Source: Lonicera japonica (Eukaryota > Streptophyta > Magnoliopsida > Dipsacales > Caprifoliaceae). Taken from it: 64,000 nt of DNA. The DNA is taken from positions 28,446,969 to 28,510,968 of the forward strand of contig CM038468.1 in assembly GCA_021464415.1 (NCBI GenBank). Reading direction: 5' to 3'. Position 1 is the stretch's first letter. Every line of letters starts with the position of its first letter. Positions 12,236 to 23,148 of this stretch are shown here, piece after piece. Below the pieces are notes generated by a model that was not told where the DNA came from, searched no databases, and saw only the letters and a program-made list of their open reading frames with translations. A program made the translations under genes and the position numbers.

Positions 12236-12870
12236 ATGTTTATTTGCACCAAAAATATGTACTACAATATGAACTTTGCACAGAAATATGGATTGCAATA
12301 TAAACTTTGCAGTGAAATGTGGACTGCAATATGAACTTTGCAGTGAAATATGGACTGCAAAGTTCATATTGCAGTAAAACAAAAAACCTTTGCAGTGAAA
12401 TATAAACCGCAATATGAAGTTTGCAGTGAAATATGGACTGCAAGATGAACTTTGCACCTAAACAAGAAGAGTTTGCACCAAAAATATGGATTGCAATATG
12501 ACATTTGTAGTGAAATATGGACTGCAAAGTTCATATTGCAATAAAACAGAAAAAAATATGGAATGCAATATAAACTTTACAGTGAAATATGGACTGCAAA
12601 GTTCATATTACAGTAAAACAGAAAAATTTTGCAATGAAATATAACTGCAATATGAACTTTGCAGTGAAATGTGAATTGCAATATGAAGTTTGCAGTGAAA
12701 CAGGAAGAGTTTGCACCAAAAATATGGATTGCAATATGAACTTTGTAGTGAAATATGGACTGCAAAGTTCATATTGTAGTAAAACATGAACTTTGCATCA
12801 AAAATACGAATTACAAAGTTCATATTGCAGTGAAAATATAGAATACAATATGAACTTTGCACAAAAAAAA
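12236..12870. repeat. TGCA-bounded 31-bp repeat, cluster B
   Basis: About 20 units of the same core in both orientations, between the 3' ends of the two convergent genes. Linkers vary (GTAAAACAGAAAA, GTGAAATATGGAC, CCAAAAATATGGAT). Adjacent cores in opposite orientation could pair into hairpins. The apparent long ORFs through it are by-products of the repeat. Confidence 0.88.
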
Positions 12871-13044
12871 GAATTACTACAAACTTTCTTTTTGGATAAT
12901 TTGTGTTTTTCATAACAGTGCAAATTTGAATTTGCATAAAAGAATTTCAAATACAAAAGGTAAATGACAACACACATGAACATATAAAAAGATGATTGAA
13001 TAAAATGCGATATTATTATTCATTCAATATCTGTAACAAAGCAT

Positions 13045-13130
13045 TTTTTGCCATGACTGCCTATTACTTACAATTTCACCATAGCTGCCTATTACTTACA
13101 ATTTCACCATGACTGCATATATTTACAATT
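13045..13130. repeat. Short tandem repeat, about 28 bp x 3
   Basis: Three head-to-tail copies of a unit containing CATGACTGCCTATTACTTAC followed by AATTTCAC; the last copy is truncated. It lies just past the 3' end of the Ulp1-like gene. Confidence 0.7.
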
Positions 13131-14394
13131 TCATTTGTGCCAAAGTAAACATTGAGGTTTCAAACTAATATGTAACAAATATCTAAAGTTTTATAAACAA
13201 AAAATATGATGTTTCTATTGTTGTTCATCCTCCTTTTCGAACAGATTTTTGTTTTGCTTCAAAAACTCTAATGTTGCAATTGTTTCAAGATGGACCTTAA
13301 GCGATCAGGAATACAGTTCATCTATCAATATTAACCAAACAATGTTTACGCGTTTTTTGTACATCAAATATTTTTCCTTGAATTCTTTTAGAATGTCTTA
13401 TCCCTGGATAAATCTATCTATAAATTCGCATACGTAGAGTACACAATCAACGCTACAATATCAAAAAAGTTTAGTGTAAGTATTTGTAAATTTGATAAAT
13501 TTTGAAATAAATAACTTTCATATATATATGTATATATATTACAAAATTCTATGTATTTAATTTACGAAACTTCTTGTCGTGGGCATTCCTTTGAAATAAT
13601 TTTAGTGTGATCCTCCCCAAGGTAAAGCAGCGCAAGTTGAGAAATTCTGTCACGGCTTGCTTCTAGATAAAATTTTAAAGAATAATAATAATTTAGGAAC
13701 ATGATTTAATAATCCTTTGAAAAGATTAAAAATTGTTAAATTTGTACTCTTACCATCTGTTTGGCATCTTCCAGGAATATGTTTTTCTTCTTGCCTCTTG
13801 GAGGCATTGTATTGTAGTGGAATCATGTTCTTGTTTCAAGATTCAAGACAAGTAAAGTCCAGTGGAATCCCTGCTTGTCTTTTTTGTCTTTTTCGGAGTT
13901 CATGGGGAAAAATAACATAATTGTGCTGGCATCCACTTCATTTATTATGTTGTCTAAGAACTTCATAGCATTTTTCTTATTCTTGTCTCTAACAAAAGTC
14001 TGTATTAACAAAAAGTTTTTATTTAACAAACTAATATCATTATTGAAAGATTGAAAAAGTTCATTATTTGAAGTAGGTGATTACCCAAGCCATAGAGGAG
14101 AATATAATGCTTGTCGATTCATTTGGAAATAATCTCGTCTTCAAATACATTATGTACCAATTTATGATCTGTGTTCATGTAACATGTGTTATTATTCAAA
14201 ATGTGCAAATAATTATATAAGGAAACCTTTAATTTTCTTTTTATGTATTACTTGTATGTCCACAAAACCACTGCACATCAGGTCCTCTAACAGATTCCCT
14301 ATTATGTGGAGATGGCTTTTACTCTTTTACCAAGCAACAGCCCAGTATGATATTATAACATGAGAAATATAGCTAACTTTACGATGAGCATTTA

Positions 14395-15215
14395 TTGTGC
14401 AAAATATGAAGTGTAATATGAAATTTGCAGTAAAATATGAAGTTTGCACCAAAAATATGTACTGCAATATGAACTTTGCAGTGAAATGTGGACTGCAAAG
14501 TTCACATTGCAGTGAAATAGAGAAACTGTGCAAATAAATATGGACTGCAATATGACGTTTGCACTTAAAAATATGGACTGCAAAGTTCATATTGCAGTAA
14601 AATATGGATTGTAATATGAACTATGAACAATAAATGTGAACTGCAAAGTTCACATTGTAGTGAAATTTGCACTGCAAACTTCATGTTGGAGTGAAATTTG
14701 CACTGCAAACTTCATGTTGGAGTGAAATGTGGACTACAAAATTCATATTGTACTCCATATTTTATTGCAATATGAACTTTGCAGTAAAATATGGACTGCA
14801 AAGTTCATATTGCAGTATAGAGAAACTGTGCAGATAAATATGGATTGCAATATGAACTTTGCAGTGAAATATAGACTGCAATATGAAGTTTGTACAAAAA
14901 AATATGGACTACAATATGAAGTTTTGCACCAAAAATATGTACTGAAATATAAATTTTGTAGTGAAATATGAACTGCAAAGTTCATATTGCAGTAAAATAT
15001 GGATTGCAATATGAACTTTGCAGTGAAATGTGTACTGCAAAGTTCATATTGCACCAAAAATATGGACTTCAATATGAACTTTGCACTAAAATAATGTACT
15101 GCAAAGTTCATATTGCGGTGAAACAGTAAAAGTTTGCGGTAAAAATATGGACTGTAATATGAACTTTTGCACCAAAATTATGGGCTGCAATATGAACTTT
15201 ATTGTATTTGCAGCA
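14395..15215. repeat. TGCA-bounded 31-bp repeat, cluster C (intron of Ulp1-like gene)
   Basis: The largest uninterrupted cluster, about 26 units, both orientations. It includes a variant core TGCAAACTTCATGTTGGAGTG duplicated in tandem at about 14670-14722. It separates the acidic linker exon (ending 15298) from the protease exons and so must lie in an intron. Confidence 0.88.
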
Positions 15216-16127
15216 TATATATTCATTAATGATTTGTTGCAAAGACAAGTTTGCAATGATCATAAATATAGACATAACAAATGATTAAAGAATTTACATT
15301 CTATCTCCATGCTTGAAAAAGGTATCAAGCAAATCTTGCTGATCTTTGTCCAAGTACTTATACAATTTACTTTTTTTTCTTTCATATTGGAGAACTCGGT
15401 GTTCGTTGGTGATCCATCATGAGTTTCATACTCATCCACATCAATTGAGTCTTTATTAGCAACAAAAGGAATATTATATTTTGTTTCATCCATTTTTTCC
15501 CTACCTATCAAGTTTAAGCTTTGATTTTCCAGCTTTTTTTGTTCATCCATATTAAAAGGATCTTTCTTTTCATCCTCCTTGGGGATCTCTTTCTTATCAT
15601 GGTAAATAAAAACCTTGTAATCTTTTGATATTCTTGCTTTCTTCTTTAACCTTAGGATAAATGATTTAATTCTTGGCTCTTCGTTATTTCTTTGAAGAAT
15701 ATCTGGCGGAGTTTCTATGGTGAAAGGTTCTTCGGTAGCAGTTAGACATTCAAAGTCAATGTAATCGGTTTTGTCATCCATGATTAGAGGGTTTTTAACC
15801 ACATTGCTATCAATCAACTACAATTCCTTATTTTTTTGTCTCAATCTTTCATTATATTCTTTCAAAGTTTCAACTATTTTACTTTCATTATTCTTTGTTT
15901 TGTGAAGCTGTTCAGTTGGAAGATTCACTTCTTCAGTTGGTTGTTCCTTAACTTCTTCAGTTATAAGAAGTTTATGTTCTTTGAATTTTTCACTCAGAAG
16001 CTTTTGTTCTGTTTCGGATATATCATCCAGAACTTCCACCACTAAGATGTATTAAAAAAGGAAAGAGAATGAAGATATATTAAAAAAGAAGCTGTAGTTA
16101 TTAATAATCTGAATTAATTGTATGCTA

Positions 16128-16450
16128 AAACAAGTTTGTACAAAAAATATGGAATGCAATATGAACTTTATACCAAAAATTATGGACTGCAAAGTTTACA
16201 TTACGGTGAAATATGGACTACAATATGAACTTTGCACCAAAATTATGGACTGCAAAGTTCATATTGCAGTGAAACAAAGAAACTTTGCAGTGAAATATGG
16301 ACTGTAAAGTTCATATTGCAGTGAAACAGAGAAGCTATGCAGTGAAAATATTGACTGCAAAATTCATATTGCTATGCACAAAAAATATGGACTACAACGT
16401 TCATATTGTAGTGAAATATGGACTGTAATATGAACTTTGCAGTCCACAAA
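16128..16450. repeat. TGCA-bounded 31-bp repeat, cluster D (intron of Ulp1-like gene)
   Basis: About 10 units between exons 16628-16498 and 16041-15298 of the Ulp1-like gene. Same core and linkers as the other clusters. Confidence 0.85.
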
Positions 16451-17594
16451 ATATAATTATAATTAGCAAGAGATTTTGTGTAAGTACCTTTTCGGGGTCT
16501 AATTTATTCAAGGAAAGATTAGATATAGCTTCTCTAGCTTGAAACAGATTCCAACGAACAAACCTCGATGTTTCATCATTGTAACTTTCATTTGGTTCAA
16601 TGATTTTGTAATGCTCATAGAACCAATACTGCAATTTTATGTCAAATAAATGTACTATGTTATAGTAGCTAATTTTTAGATTAAAGTAATGAAATACTTA
16701 CAAGAAGTTGAAGGACACATCCTAGGTGTCTTGAAAAGACTCGTTGTAAAAAATTTTAATATTTTGCATCAAGTGATTATAGTGAACTATAGCCCATGTT
16801 ATCTTGCTTATGTTCTCAAAATCCTCGATGTGCGAAATGAACGACTAGCCAATTACACCTTGTGAACTGGTAAGGAAAATAGTGACAACCATGTACAAGT
16901 ATTCATCAACCTGGCAAAGTCTTCTGCATTTTCTTTGCCTTCTTCCTTCAACATCTTAATCAATGCTGAGATAATTACATCTTTCTTTAAAATCTTCAGA
17001 TCTTTGAAGTGTCTCTCGACAAATTTTGATTATGTTGATTTCACCATTGTCTTTGGAAAGAATACTACTTTTTTTCCTACTTTTGGTAGTTCAAAAATGA
17101 GTGTAACATCATCGGCGATCAATTGTAATAGCTTCCTGCCCAGAATAAATCCGTCTTACTTCAAAGAGTATAACTTCATAATTTGTAAGATTGGCTTTGA
17201 GATTCTATCTATAGTTTTGACATCTACTTTCTTATCGTAGATAGCCTTGAAGAAAACCCTCAAACGGCATTCTCATGATTGCTTTGAAGTGTGTTTGGGT
17301 ATATAATCTCTTTGTTCATCAATCAGTTTAATTACCGGTTGTAAATTGCACCTGAAATACCGTTGGCTGGTGATCAGAAGGCGTTTTAGTCTTTTTCTTA
17401 AGACCTTTCTTTTGTGCCTTTGATTCTTTATGGCTTTTCGATGGATTGGAAGGTGTTCCCATCTTATTAATCTTTGTTAGAGATCTTTCTACTGTTTCTA
17501 TTACTCTTTTCTTTCCCATTTGTTTTTAATTGCAATTTTATCCTTCCCTAAAAGATTTGAAAGCAAAGCTGTCACAAAACACTGAATGCATATG

Positions 17595-18320
17595 TAAAAA
17601 AAATATGGACTGCAAAATTCATATTGCAGTGAAACAGAGAAACTATGGACAGAAATTTGCAGTGCAATATGAACTTTGCACCAAAATTATGGACTGCAAA
17701 GTTCATATTGTAGTATGGACTGCAATAGACTTTGAATGAAATTGTACAGTTCATATTGCAGTGAAATTTGCATGTAAACTTCATGTTGGAGTAAAATTGG
17801 ACTACAAAGCACATTGCAGTGAAATTATGCAATATGACTGCAAAAAGACTACAATATGAACTTTGTAATGAAATATGGACTGCAAAGTTCATATTGCAGA
17901 AAATTTGTACTGCAAACTTCATGTTGGAGTAAAATATGGACTGCAAAGTTCATATTGCAGTGAAATGTGGACTGTAATATGATCTTTTTAGTGAAATTTG
18001 GACTGCAAAGTTCACATTGCAGTGAAATTTGGACTGCAAACTTCATGTTGGAGTGAAAGATGGAGTGCAAAGTTCACACTGCAGTGAAAAAGTACTGCAA
18101 TATGAACTTTGCACCAAAATTGTGGACTGCAAAGTTCATATTGCAATGAAATGTGGAATGCAATATGAACTTTACATTGAATTGTGGACTGCAAAGTTCA
18201 CATTGCAGTAAATTTTACACTGTAAACTTCATGTTAGAGTAAAACATAGACTGCAAAATTCACATTACAGTGAAATATGGTCTGCAATATGAACTCTGCA
18301 CGAAAATTATGGATTGCTAA
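17595..18320. repeat. TGCA-bounded 31-bp repeat, cluster E (left part)
   Basis: About 23 units upstream of the Ulp1-like ATG. It has several copies of the variant CTGCAAACTTCATGTTGGAG. The cluster stops abruptly at 18320, where a solo LTR is inserted, and resumes at 20477. Confidence 0.87.
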
Positions 18321-20476
18321 TGTAACGCCCCCGCCTTAATTTACAAGATAACGCATGTAATTAAGGCCTGGAGCGTTACTAACCTATCTTAATAAGACTA
18401 AGATAGGTATGTAAAAAGAAAAATAACAACAAAAGATATGGTATCACAATACATACATTACATATTATAATATGATGTACAAGTACACATAAACCAAACC
18501 ATACGAACAACCAAAGTATATAAACTCCTCGGGTTAGCCGTGGCTTCCCGAAAAATACACATATGTCACAAAAGACCAAAATATATACGTAGTATCAGAG
18601 CCTCTATATCGCTCCTGACCCGGTCATGTCCTTATCCTTGTGGGACTCGTGAGTACCTGAAATGTTTTAAAGAAAAAACCGGGGTGAGCCATTTGCTCAG
18701 TAGGGGGGTATCAGGCATATATTCAAAAAGGGTTTATAAACACATCTTTTAGACTATGGTAATATCAATATTATCAACCGAAAATCCAAAATTCATCAAG
18801 TAATCATGCATGAACGTGCTAATACAGGTTACCTCCCGTGTCAACCGATTACTGTATAATAGAAAGCCTGAGTGATGAATAGACTCCACTGCTGCCAAGA
18901 TGTCATAACCTGGGATCAATTGTCCTGATCCCACACAAGTATAGATAACAATAACCCTGGGATCATTCACCCGACCCCATATAAATATAGATAATCACAA
19001 AACCATAGTGCCTTGCCAATTTGCCTAGGTTCCCGGACTCCACACCGGTGGCTTATAGGCGGCCAAACTTTGCTCCCCCAGGGGTTTAGGGCTTTTCAAC
19101 CCAAGGGCACCGAGCCCTGCCTATTTTTCTATCCCGGCAAGCACTATACATTCAATTCATTTTCCAGTTTCCAAGAGTCACCAGCTCTTCAATACATAGA
19201 TAAATGATATAAGCCTCTGAGAAACATATACTTGAACAGGAGTCATAAGCCATACTAGAGCCTCCACGCCTTTGAAAATTGCCGAGCTTCCGGTTGACAC
19301 CATAGTAACATACAATATGCATAACATGATGCTAATTATCCACATGAAGCATATTATGCCATTTATACTTTACCAAGTTCAACCCATATCCCTTGGCATC
19401 AAAAGTTCACAAATAAATTACTTTTAAACCATGTCGTAGATATATCGCCAAGGGTATTTTATTTAGTTCAAACAACTCTTTATATCAAGTATACATGGCA
19501 TATTATGCCTCCAATCATATATTCAATATCACACATATCATGCAGCATCATAAATATATGTATACGTTCAACTTTCTAATTTTATATAAATCAAGCGCAT
19601 GAATTGTCAAGCAATAAACTCATTTTATTGATTTTTGAAAGTAAGAAAACCCCTACCTCAATTTATGAGTAAGAAAGAAGAAATAGATTTGATGCTCCAA
19701 GCCCTCCCAAAAGGGATCCTCAAGGTAGAAGATGATGAACAACAAGTTAGGAGGTGTTTGGGATGATTTTTGATGCTTAATCTTTCGGTCGGGAGTAAAA
19801 ATGGGTAAGGATTACTCAAGAACACTTATCTCTCTCTCTCTCTAGAACTCTCTAGAATTTAATAGAAGATGTTGGAAGATGTTGGATCAAGGATGGGTAA
19901 AGGAGGGGTTTAAAACGAATTTTAAAACCATTTAAGTCGGTTGCTACAGTAACCGCGCACATGGTTTTGGCTCTAGAACACTGTTTTCGTTTTGGCCATA
20001 ACTTTCGACTCAGAACTCCGATTGGGGTGTTCTTTATATGCACGGAAAGGTAATTCAATGATCTAAAACTTTCTAAGAGGAAGTTTTCCTAAATTATGGA
20101 ATCATTTTTCTCAGAAATTCACCAAAGGAAGTGCTTTGCCAACACGCCATCAAACAACCATAATTTTATGGTGGGCTTAATTCGCACCCTGTTTTGACCC
20201 ACAGGAAGTGCGAATTAGCCTTTGGATAAAGAACAAAAGTTGTAGAATGACGAAAATTCTAGAGACATTCGCGGGCAAAATGCCAATTTGGATAAGTAAA
20301 GGAGGGATTACGATAGCCCAAAGTTAACTCGAATTAGGGGGTCACAAAGAATCCAAAACTTCCTATTTACGAACCGAAATTGATTCGGACCACCCGAATC
20401 ATCAAACGATTATTCTCATATATATAAAAGAGTTAATATAACACAATTAACATTAATTTAAATACAAGATGCTACA
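18321..20476 (-). mobile_element. Solo LTR (probable Ty3/gypsy), 2156 bp, TSD GCTAA
   Basis: Starts TGTAACGCCCCCGCC and ends GATGCTACA, with the 5-bp duplication GCTAA at 18316-18320 and 20477-20481. Deleting it and one GCTAA rejoins a normal repeat unit (ATGGATTGCTAAGTTC). There is no internal retrotransposon domain, so it is a solo LTR left by LTR-LTR recombination, or a non-coding element. Read on the minus strand it has the CTGAGCAAATGGCTCACCCC and GGTACTCACGAGTCCCAC blocks, also found on the plus strand of the LTR at 47897-50850, hence the strand call. Internal GGGATCA...CCGACCCC units repeat near 18900-18980. Confidence 0.85.
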
Positions 20477-20668
20477 GCTAAGTTCTTATTGTAATGAAAT
20501 ATGGACTGCAATATGAACTTTGCAGTGAAATGTGGACTGCAAAGTTCACATTGCAGTGAAATTTGCACTGCAAACTTCATGTTGGAGTAAAATATGGACT
20601 GCAAAGTTCACATTGCAGTGAAAAAATTACTGCGATATTGAGTTTGCACCAAATCATTATATGCAAAT
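20477..20668. repeat. TGCA-bounded 31-bp repeat, cluster E (right part)
   Basis: Six or so units continuing the cluster cut by the solo LTR. It starts with the second TSD copy and ends near ATTGAGTTTGCACC. Confidence 0.85.
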
Positions 20669-20990
20669 CAATAACATAATAAATCATTGATATGCCAAAT
20701 TGAGTTTCCAATACAAATAGGTTAGAAAATATCAGAGAAATCTATGAAAATCATTGATACATCCTGAAATATATAGAACCATAGAAGTTGCAATGTGAAC
20801 TTTGCAAGAATTATGAAATAAGTTTTTCAATTGGTGACTAGAAACCCTAGCTGTTATAAATAGTCGAAAAATATACAAATATTGCGAAATCATTTACTAT
20901 AAACCCTGATTTTCATCAAAAGCACATAAACACATATATTATAAATCCTAAAAAATGAAGAAGAGCGATAGAGAGAAACGTAATACTCAC

Positions 20991-21130
20991 CTGCTATGGT
21001 ATGATCGTCATCGAGGGTTGAAAAGGAGGCCGGCGGTCTAAAAATTACAGCGACGAGGCTTCTTTGTTCTCTTCTCTCTTCTCTGTTCTTCGCTAGTGTT
21101 GGTTGGTGTTCTGTGGTTTCGAAGAGCAGC
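20991..21130 (-). promoter_or_regulatory. Candidate non-coding first exon of the Ulp1-like gene
   Basis: The minus strand has a good donor, CAG|GTGAGT, at 20991/20990 preceded by GC-richer, gene-like sequence (CCGGCCTCCTTTTCAACCC). It lies just inside the right end of the MULE, where the promoter of the minus-strand gene would be expected. No ATG continues into the Ulp1 reading frame, so it would be untranslated. Inference only. Confidence 0.35.
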
Positions 21131-21328
21131 AATGCTGATTGAGAGGGAAAATAAGAGGAGAAGTAATGTATTTTGGTTTTAATGCATATTGGTATTTATT
21201 TGTTTATTTTAAGGGTTGAGATGTCATTTTGCAATGGAAAAAAGAGACACGTGTCATCTCATCAATAAAATGCAAAATAGGCCCTTCATTTACAAGAGTT
21301 TTATTCCTTGGCTTTAGTGCGAAATTTT

Positions 21329-23148
21329 TTCTTGAATAAGCCCTATATTTTAATCGTCCGTAAATATTATTTGTTGTATGAGCGTCATGTAATAAGTTTG
21401 AAAATGTCTTACTCAGTCTGTAAATATCGAGTATGTAGATTTGTATTTACTTGTCATTGATAAGTAACAAGTACTTATTAGCTTGTTATTGAGCAAATAA
21501 AAAATAGAGTGTTATCAAATATTTTGTGGAATACAAGCAGCGGCCACCTATTTTTGTACCTCCATTTAAATAGGATTTCATAATCTATCAGATGATATTT
21601 TTTTATATAATTTGATTTGTTACACGTTAAATATTTAATTTAAGAAAAAAATAATCTCAACTTTTTATTCACTAAAATAAAATGAGTGAAAAAACTAAAA
21701 TTATTAATTCAATAATGATAAACATCTATACATAAAAAAAAGGGGTGCAAATTCTTTTTTGATTTTATAATCACTAGTTTTATTAAATAAAAAAGTTAAC
21801 GAGTTTAACAAGTGACCTGAAATCATTAATGACAAACCCATAACTGATTTGTTATCATTTTGTATCAAATGGGCGAATTTGATAACCACCCAAATTTGTT
21901 AAAAGTTTACCCATTAACTTGTAATTTCGTTTCAATTCTTGTTATATTATCATGTAGAAACACTTCACTCTTAGTTTCACCTCACTACTTTAAATTTGTG
22001 CTCCTTAACACTTTTATATTCATAGATCACTCCACTTATTCCTTCTTCCTTTCTCACAATCCTTTTGTTGCCACCATTTTCACTCCTCTTGCTACAACTA
22101 CCACCCATCATCTTCATTCCATCTCTCTCGGTGATAGCGCGAGTGGCAACAACCATGTGCCTGGGAACCAGTTAATAGCTCTATCACCCATCATCTCTCC
22201 TAGTCATTTCTTTATTGTCTTTTCATTTATCTCATGTTTCTTTAACCACCACTAGTCTCTTTCACTCCTCTCGCCCAAATCCCAGTTGTGTATTAATATT
22301 TACTCGGTCCATGTTAAGCGAGTAAATACATATTTACTAGATTGGCATGACCCGGGTAAGTATTTACTCAACCAACATGACCCGAGTAGTATTTACTAGA
22401 TTGGCATGACCCGAGTAAGTATTTACTCAACCAACATGACTTGAGTATGTATACATTTACTCGCTTAACATGGGCAGAGTCAGAGTAGGATAAAAAAAAT
22501 TAAAATTGAAGGGTTCAAAACAAAGTTAGAAATTGATTTTATGGTTTATATTATAACTAGAGTTCCAAATTAGAATCCAAATCAATCAATAATAGAAAAG
22601 AAATAGTTGACGAGAGCAAATTCATCCATTCACACCGTAATGTAAATAGTAGTAGAGAAAGCCTACCACCTAAACCAAACACCCCGCTACTCTTTACTTC
22701 ATGTTTTTTGATATATTTGTTAGATAGGTTTAGATGTATAATGATGAAAATTGTTTTCAATTGATAAGAAAATTCAACAATTTTTCTTATAAGTTGCAAA
22801 GAGAGAACCAAAGGATAAGGTGTCACCAGAATCTGTGGTGGTGAAAGAGGCGATAGAAATAGGTGAAAAAAGGGTTGTGTGTAAATAAAAAACACGGGGC
22901 CTTTTTTTTAGTGAAGTGTTTTCAAGTTATTTGGTGTGTTTACTTTAATGCAGATGAACTAAAAAGTCCATGGCCTTTCATATTACTTGAATATATTTAT
23001 ATTAACAATGAAAGATTAGGTTTAAATATGATGCAATCAAAACAGATGTTTAAGATATTTGAAATTTATTTTCACATATGCGACTAGTAATAAATTGGTC
23101 AATTTGCTAATTAATGGTACACATTCCATCGGTAAACATTTGCTTTGT
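21329..23148. other. AT-rich stretch without a recognisable gene
   Basis: Several open frames occur (for example 21860-22255 plus and 22557-22895 minus), but none resembles a known family and composition is like the surrounding AT-rich DNA. The only structured feature is the inverted and tandem repeat at 22302-22480. Confidence 0.5.
22302..22480. repeat. Hairpin enclosing two 59-bp tandem units
   Basis: Outer arms: ACTCGGTCCATGTTAAGCGA (from 22302) and, as complement, TCGCTTAACATGGGCAGAGT (to 22480). Between them lie two direct copies of a 59-bp unit (22331-22389 and 22390-22448). Each unit itself alternates ATTTACTAGATTGGCATGAC and ATTTACTCAACCAACATGAC, so it is built from half-units. Confidence 0.8.

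Larger units (their letters stand above)
13215..17519 (-). pseudogene. Ulp1-type (C48) cysteine protease gene carried by a MULE, degenerate
   Basis: Ulp1 proteases cleave SUMO-type modifiers; copies carried by MULEs are a known plant family. Likely exons (minus): 17519-17352 (MGKKRVIETVERS, Lys-rich), about 17279-16702 (helical domain, broken by stops), 16628-16498 (YWFYEHYKIIEPNE...RFVRWNLFQAREA), 16041-15298 (acidic and Lys/Glu-rich linker, ending YKYLDKDQQDLLDTFFKHG), a short piece near 14330-14230, 13999-13754, about 13660-13560, and 13448-13215. The protease core is clear: FHWTLLVLNLETR with the catalytic His (about 13864), then FHYNTMPPRGKKK and FLEDAKQM, and DCVLYVCEFIDRF with the catalytic Cys (about 13443; the family usually has DCGVYV). 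Stops at 15819-15821 and in ETRT-stop-FHYN, a frameshift near 15380 in an A run and a stop after FIQG show it is inactive. Confidence 0.82.
8797..21328. mobile_element. Large MULE carrying transposase and Ulp1-like gene (Kaonashi-like), decayed
   Basis: This span contains a mudrA-type transposase (plus) and a convergent Ulp1-type protease gene (minus), plus repeat clusters shared across the whole interval. That gene pair is the hallmark of the Kaonashi/ULP class of plant Mutator-like elements. The ends are tentative. AAAATTTC at 8797 and its complement GAAATTTT ending at 21328 face each other. Inside them, GGCCTATT occurs on the left and on the complement of the right end, where GGGCCTATTTTGCATTTTAT is the sort of terminal sequence such MULEs have. 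Possible 9-bp flanks TTCTTTGTA and TTCTTGAAT match only at 5-6 positions. The element includes a 2156-bp solo LTR gained later. The gene content is firm; the borders are not. Confidence 0.7.

Noticed and set aside
12188..12937. Long open frames with repeated peptides of the MNFAVHISLQSSYC type, here and at 14327-15111 and 17572-18194
   Set aside because: They are translations of the 31-bp repeat on either strand; the peptide periodicity follows the DNA repeat and there is no gene context.
9460..18320. Regularly spaced short repeats resembling a CRISPR array
   Set aside because: The units occur in both orientations with conserved linkers instead of unique spacers, and the DNA is clearly from a plant nucleus.
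21860..22255. 131-codon plus-strand open frame, Ser/His/Phe-rich
   Set aside because: No recognisable domain, no splice or leader signals, and AT-rich low-complexity composition.
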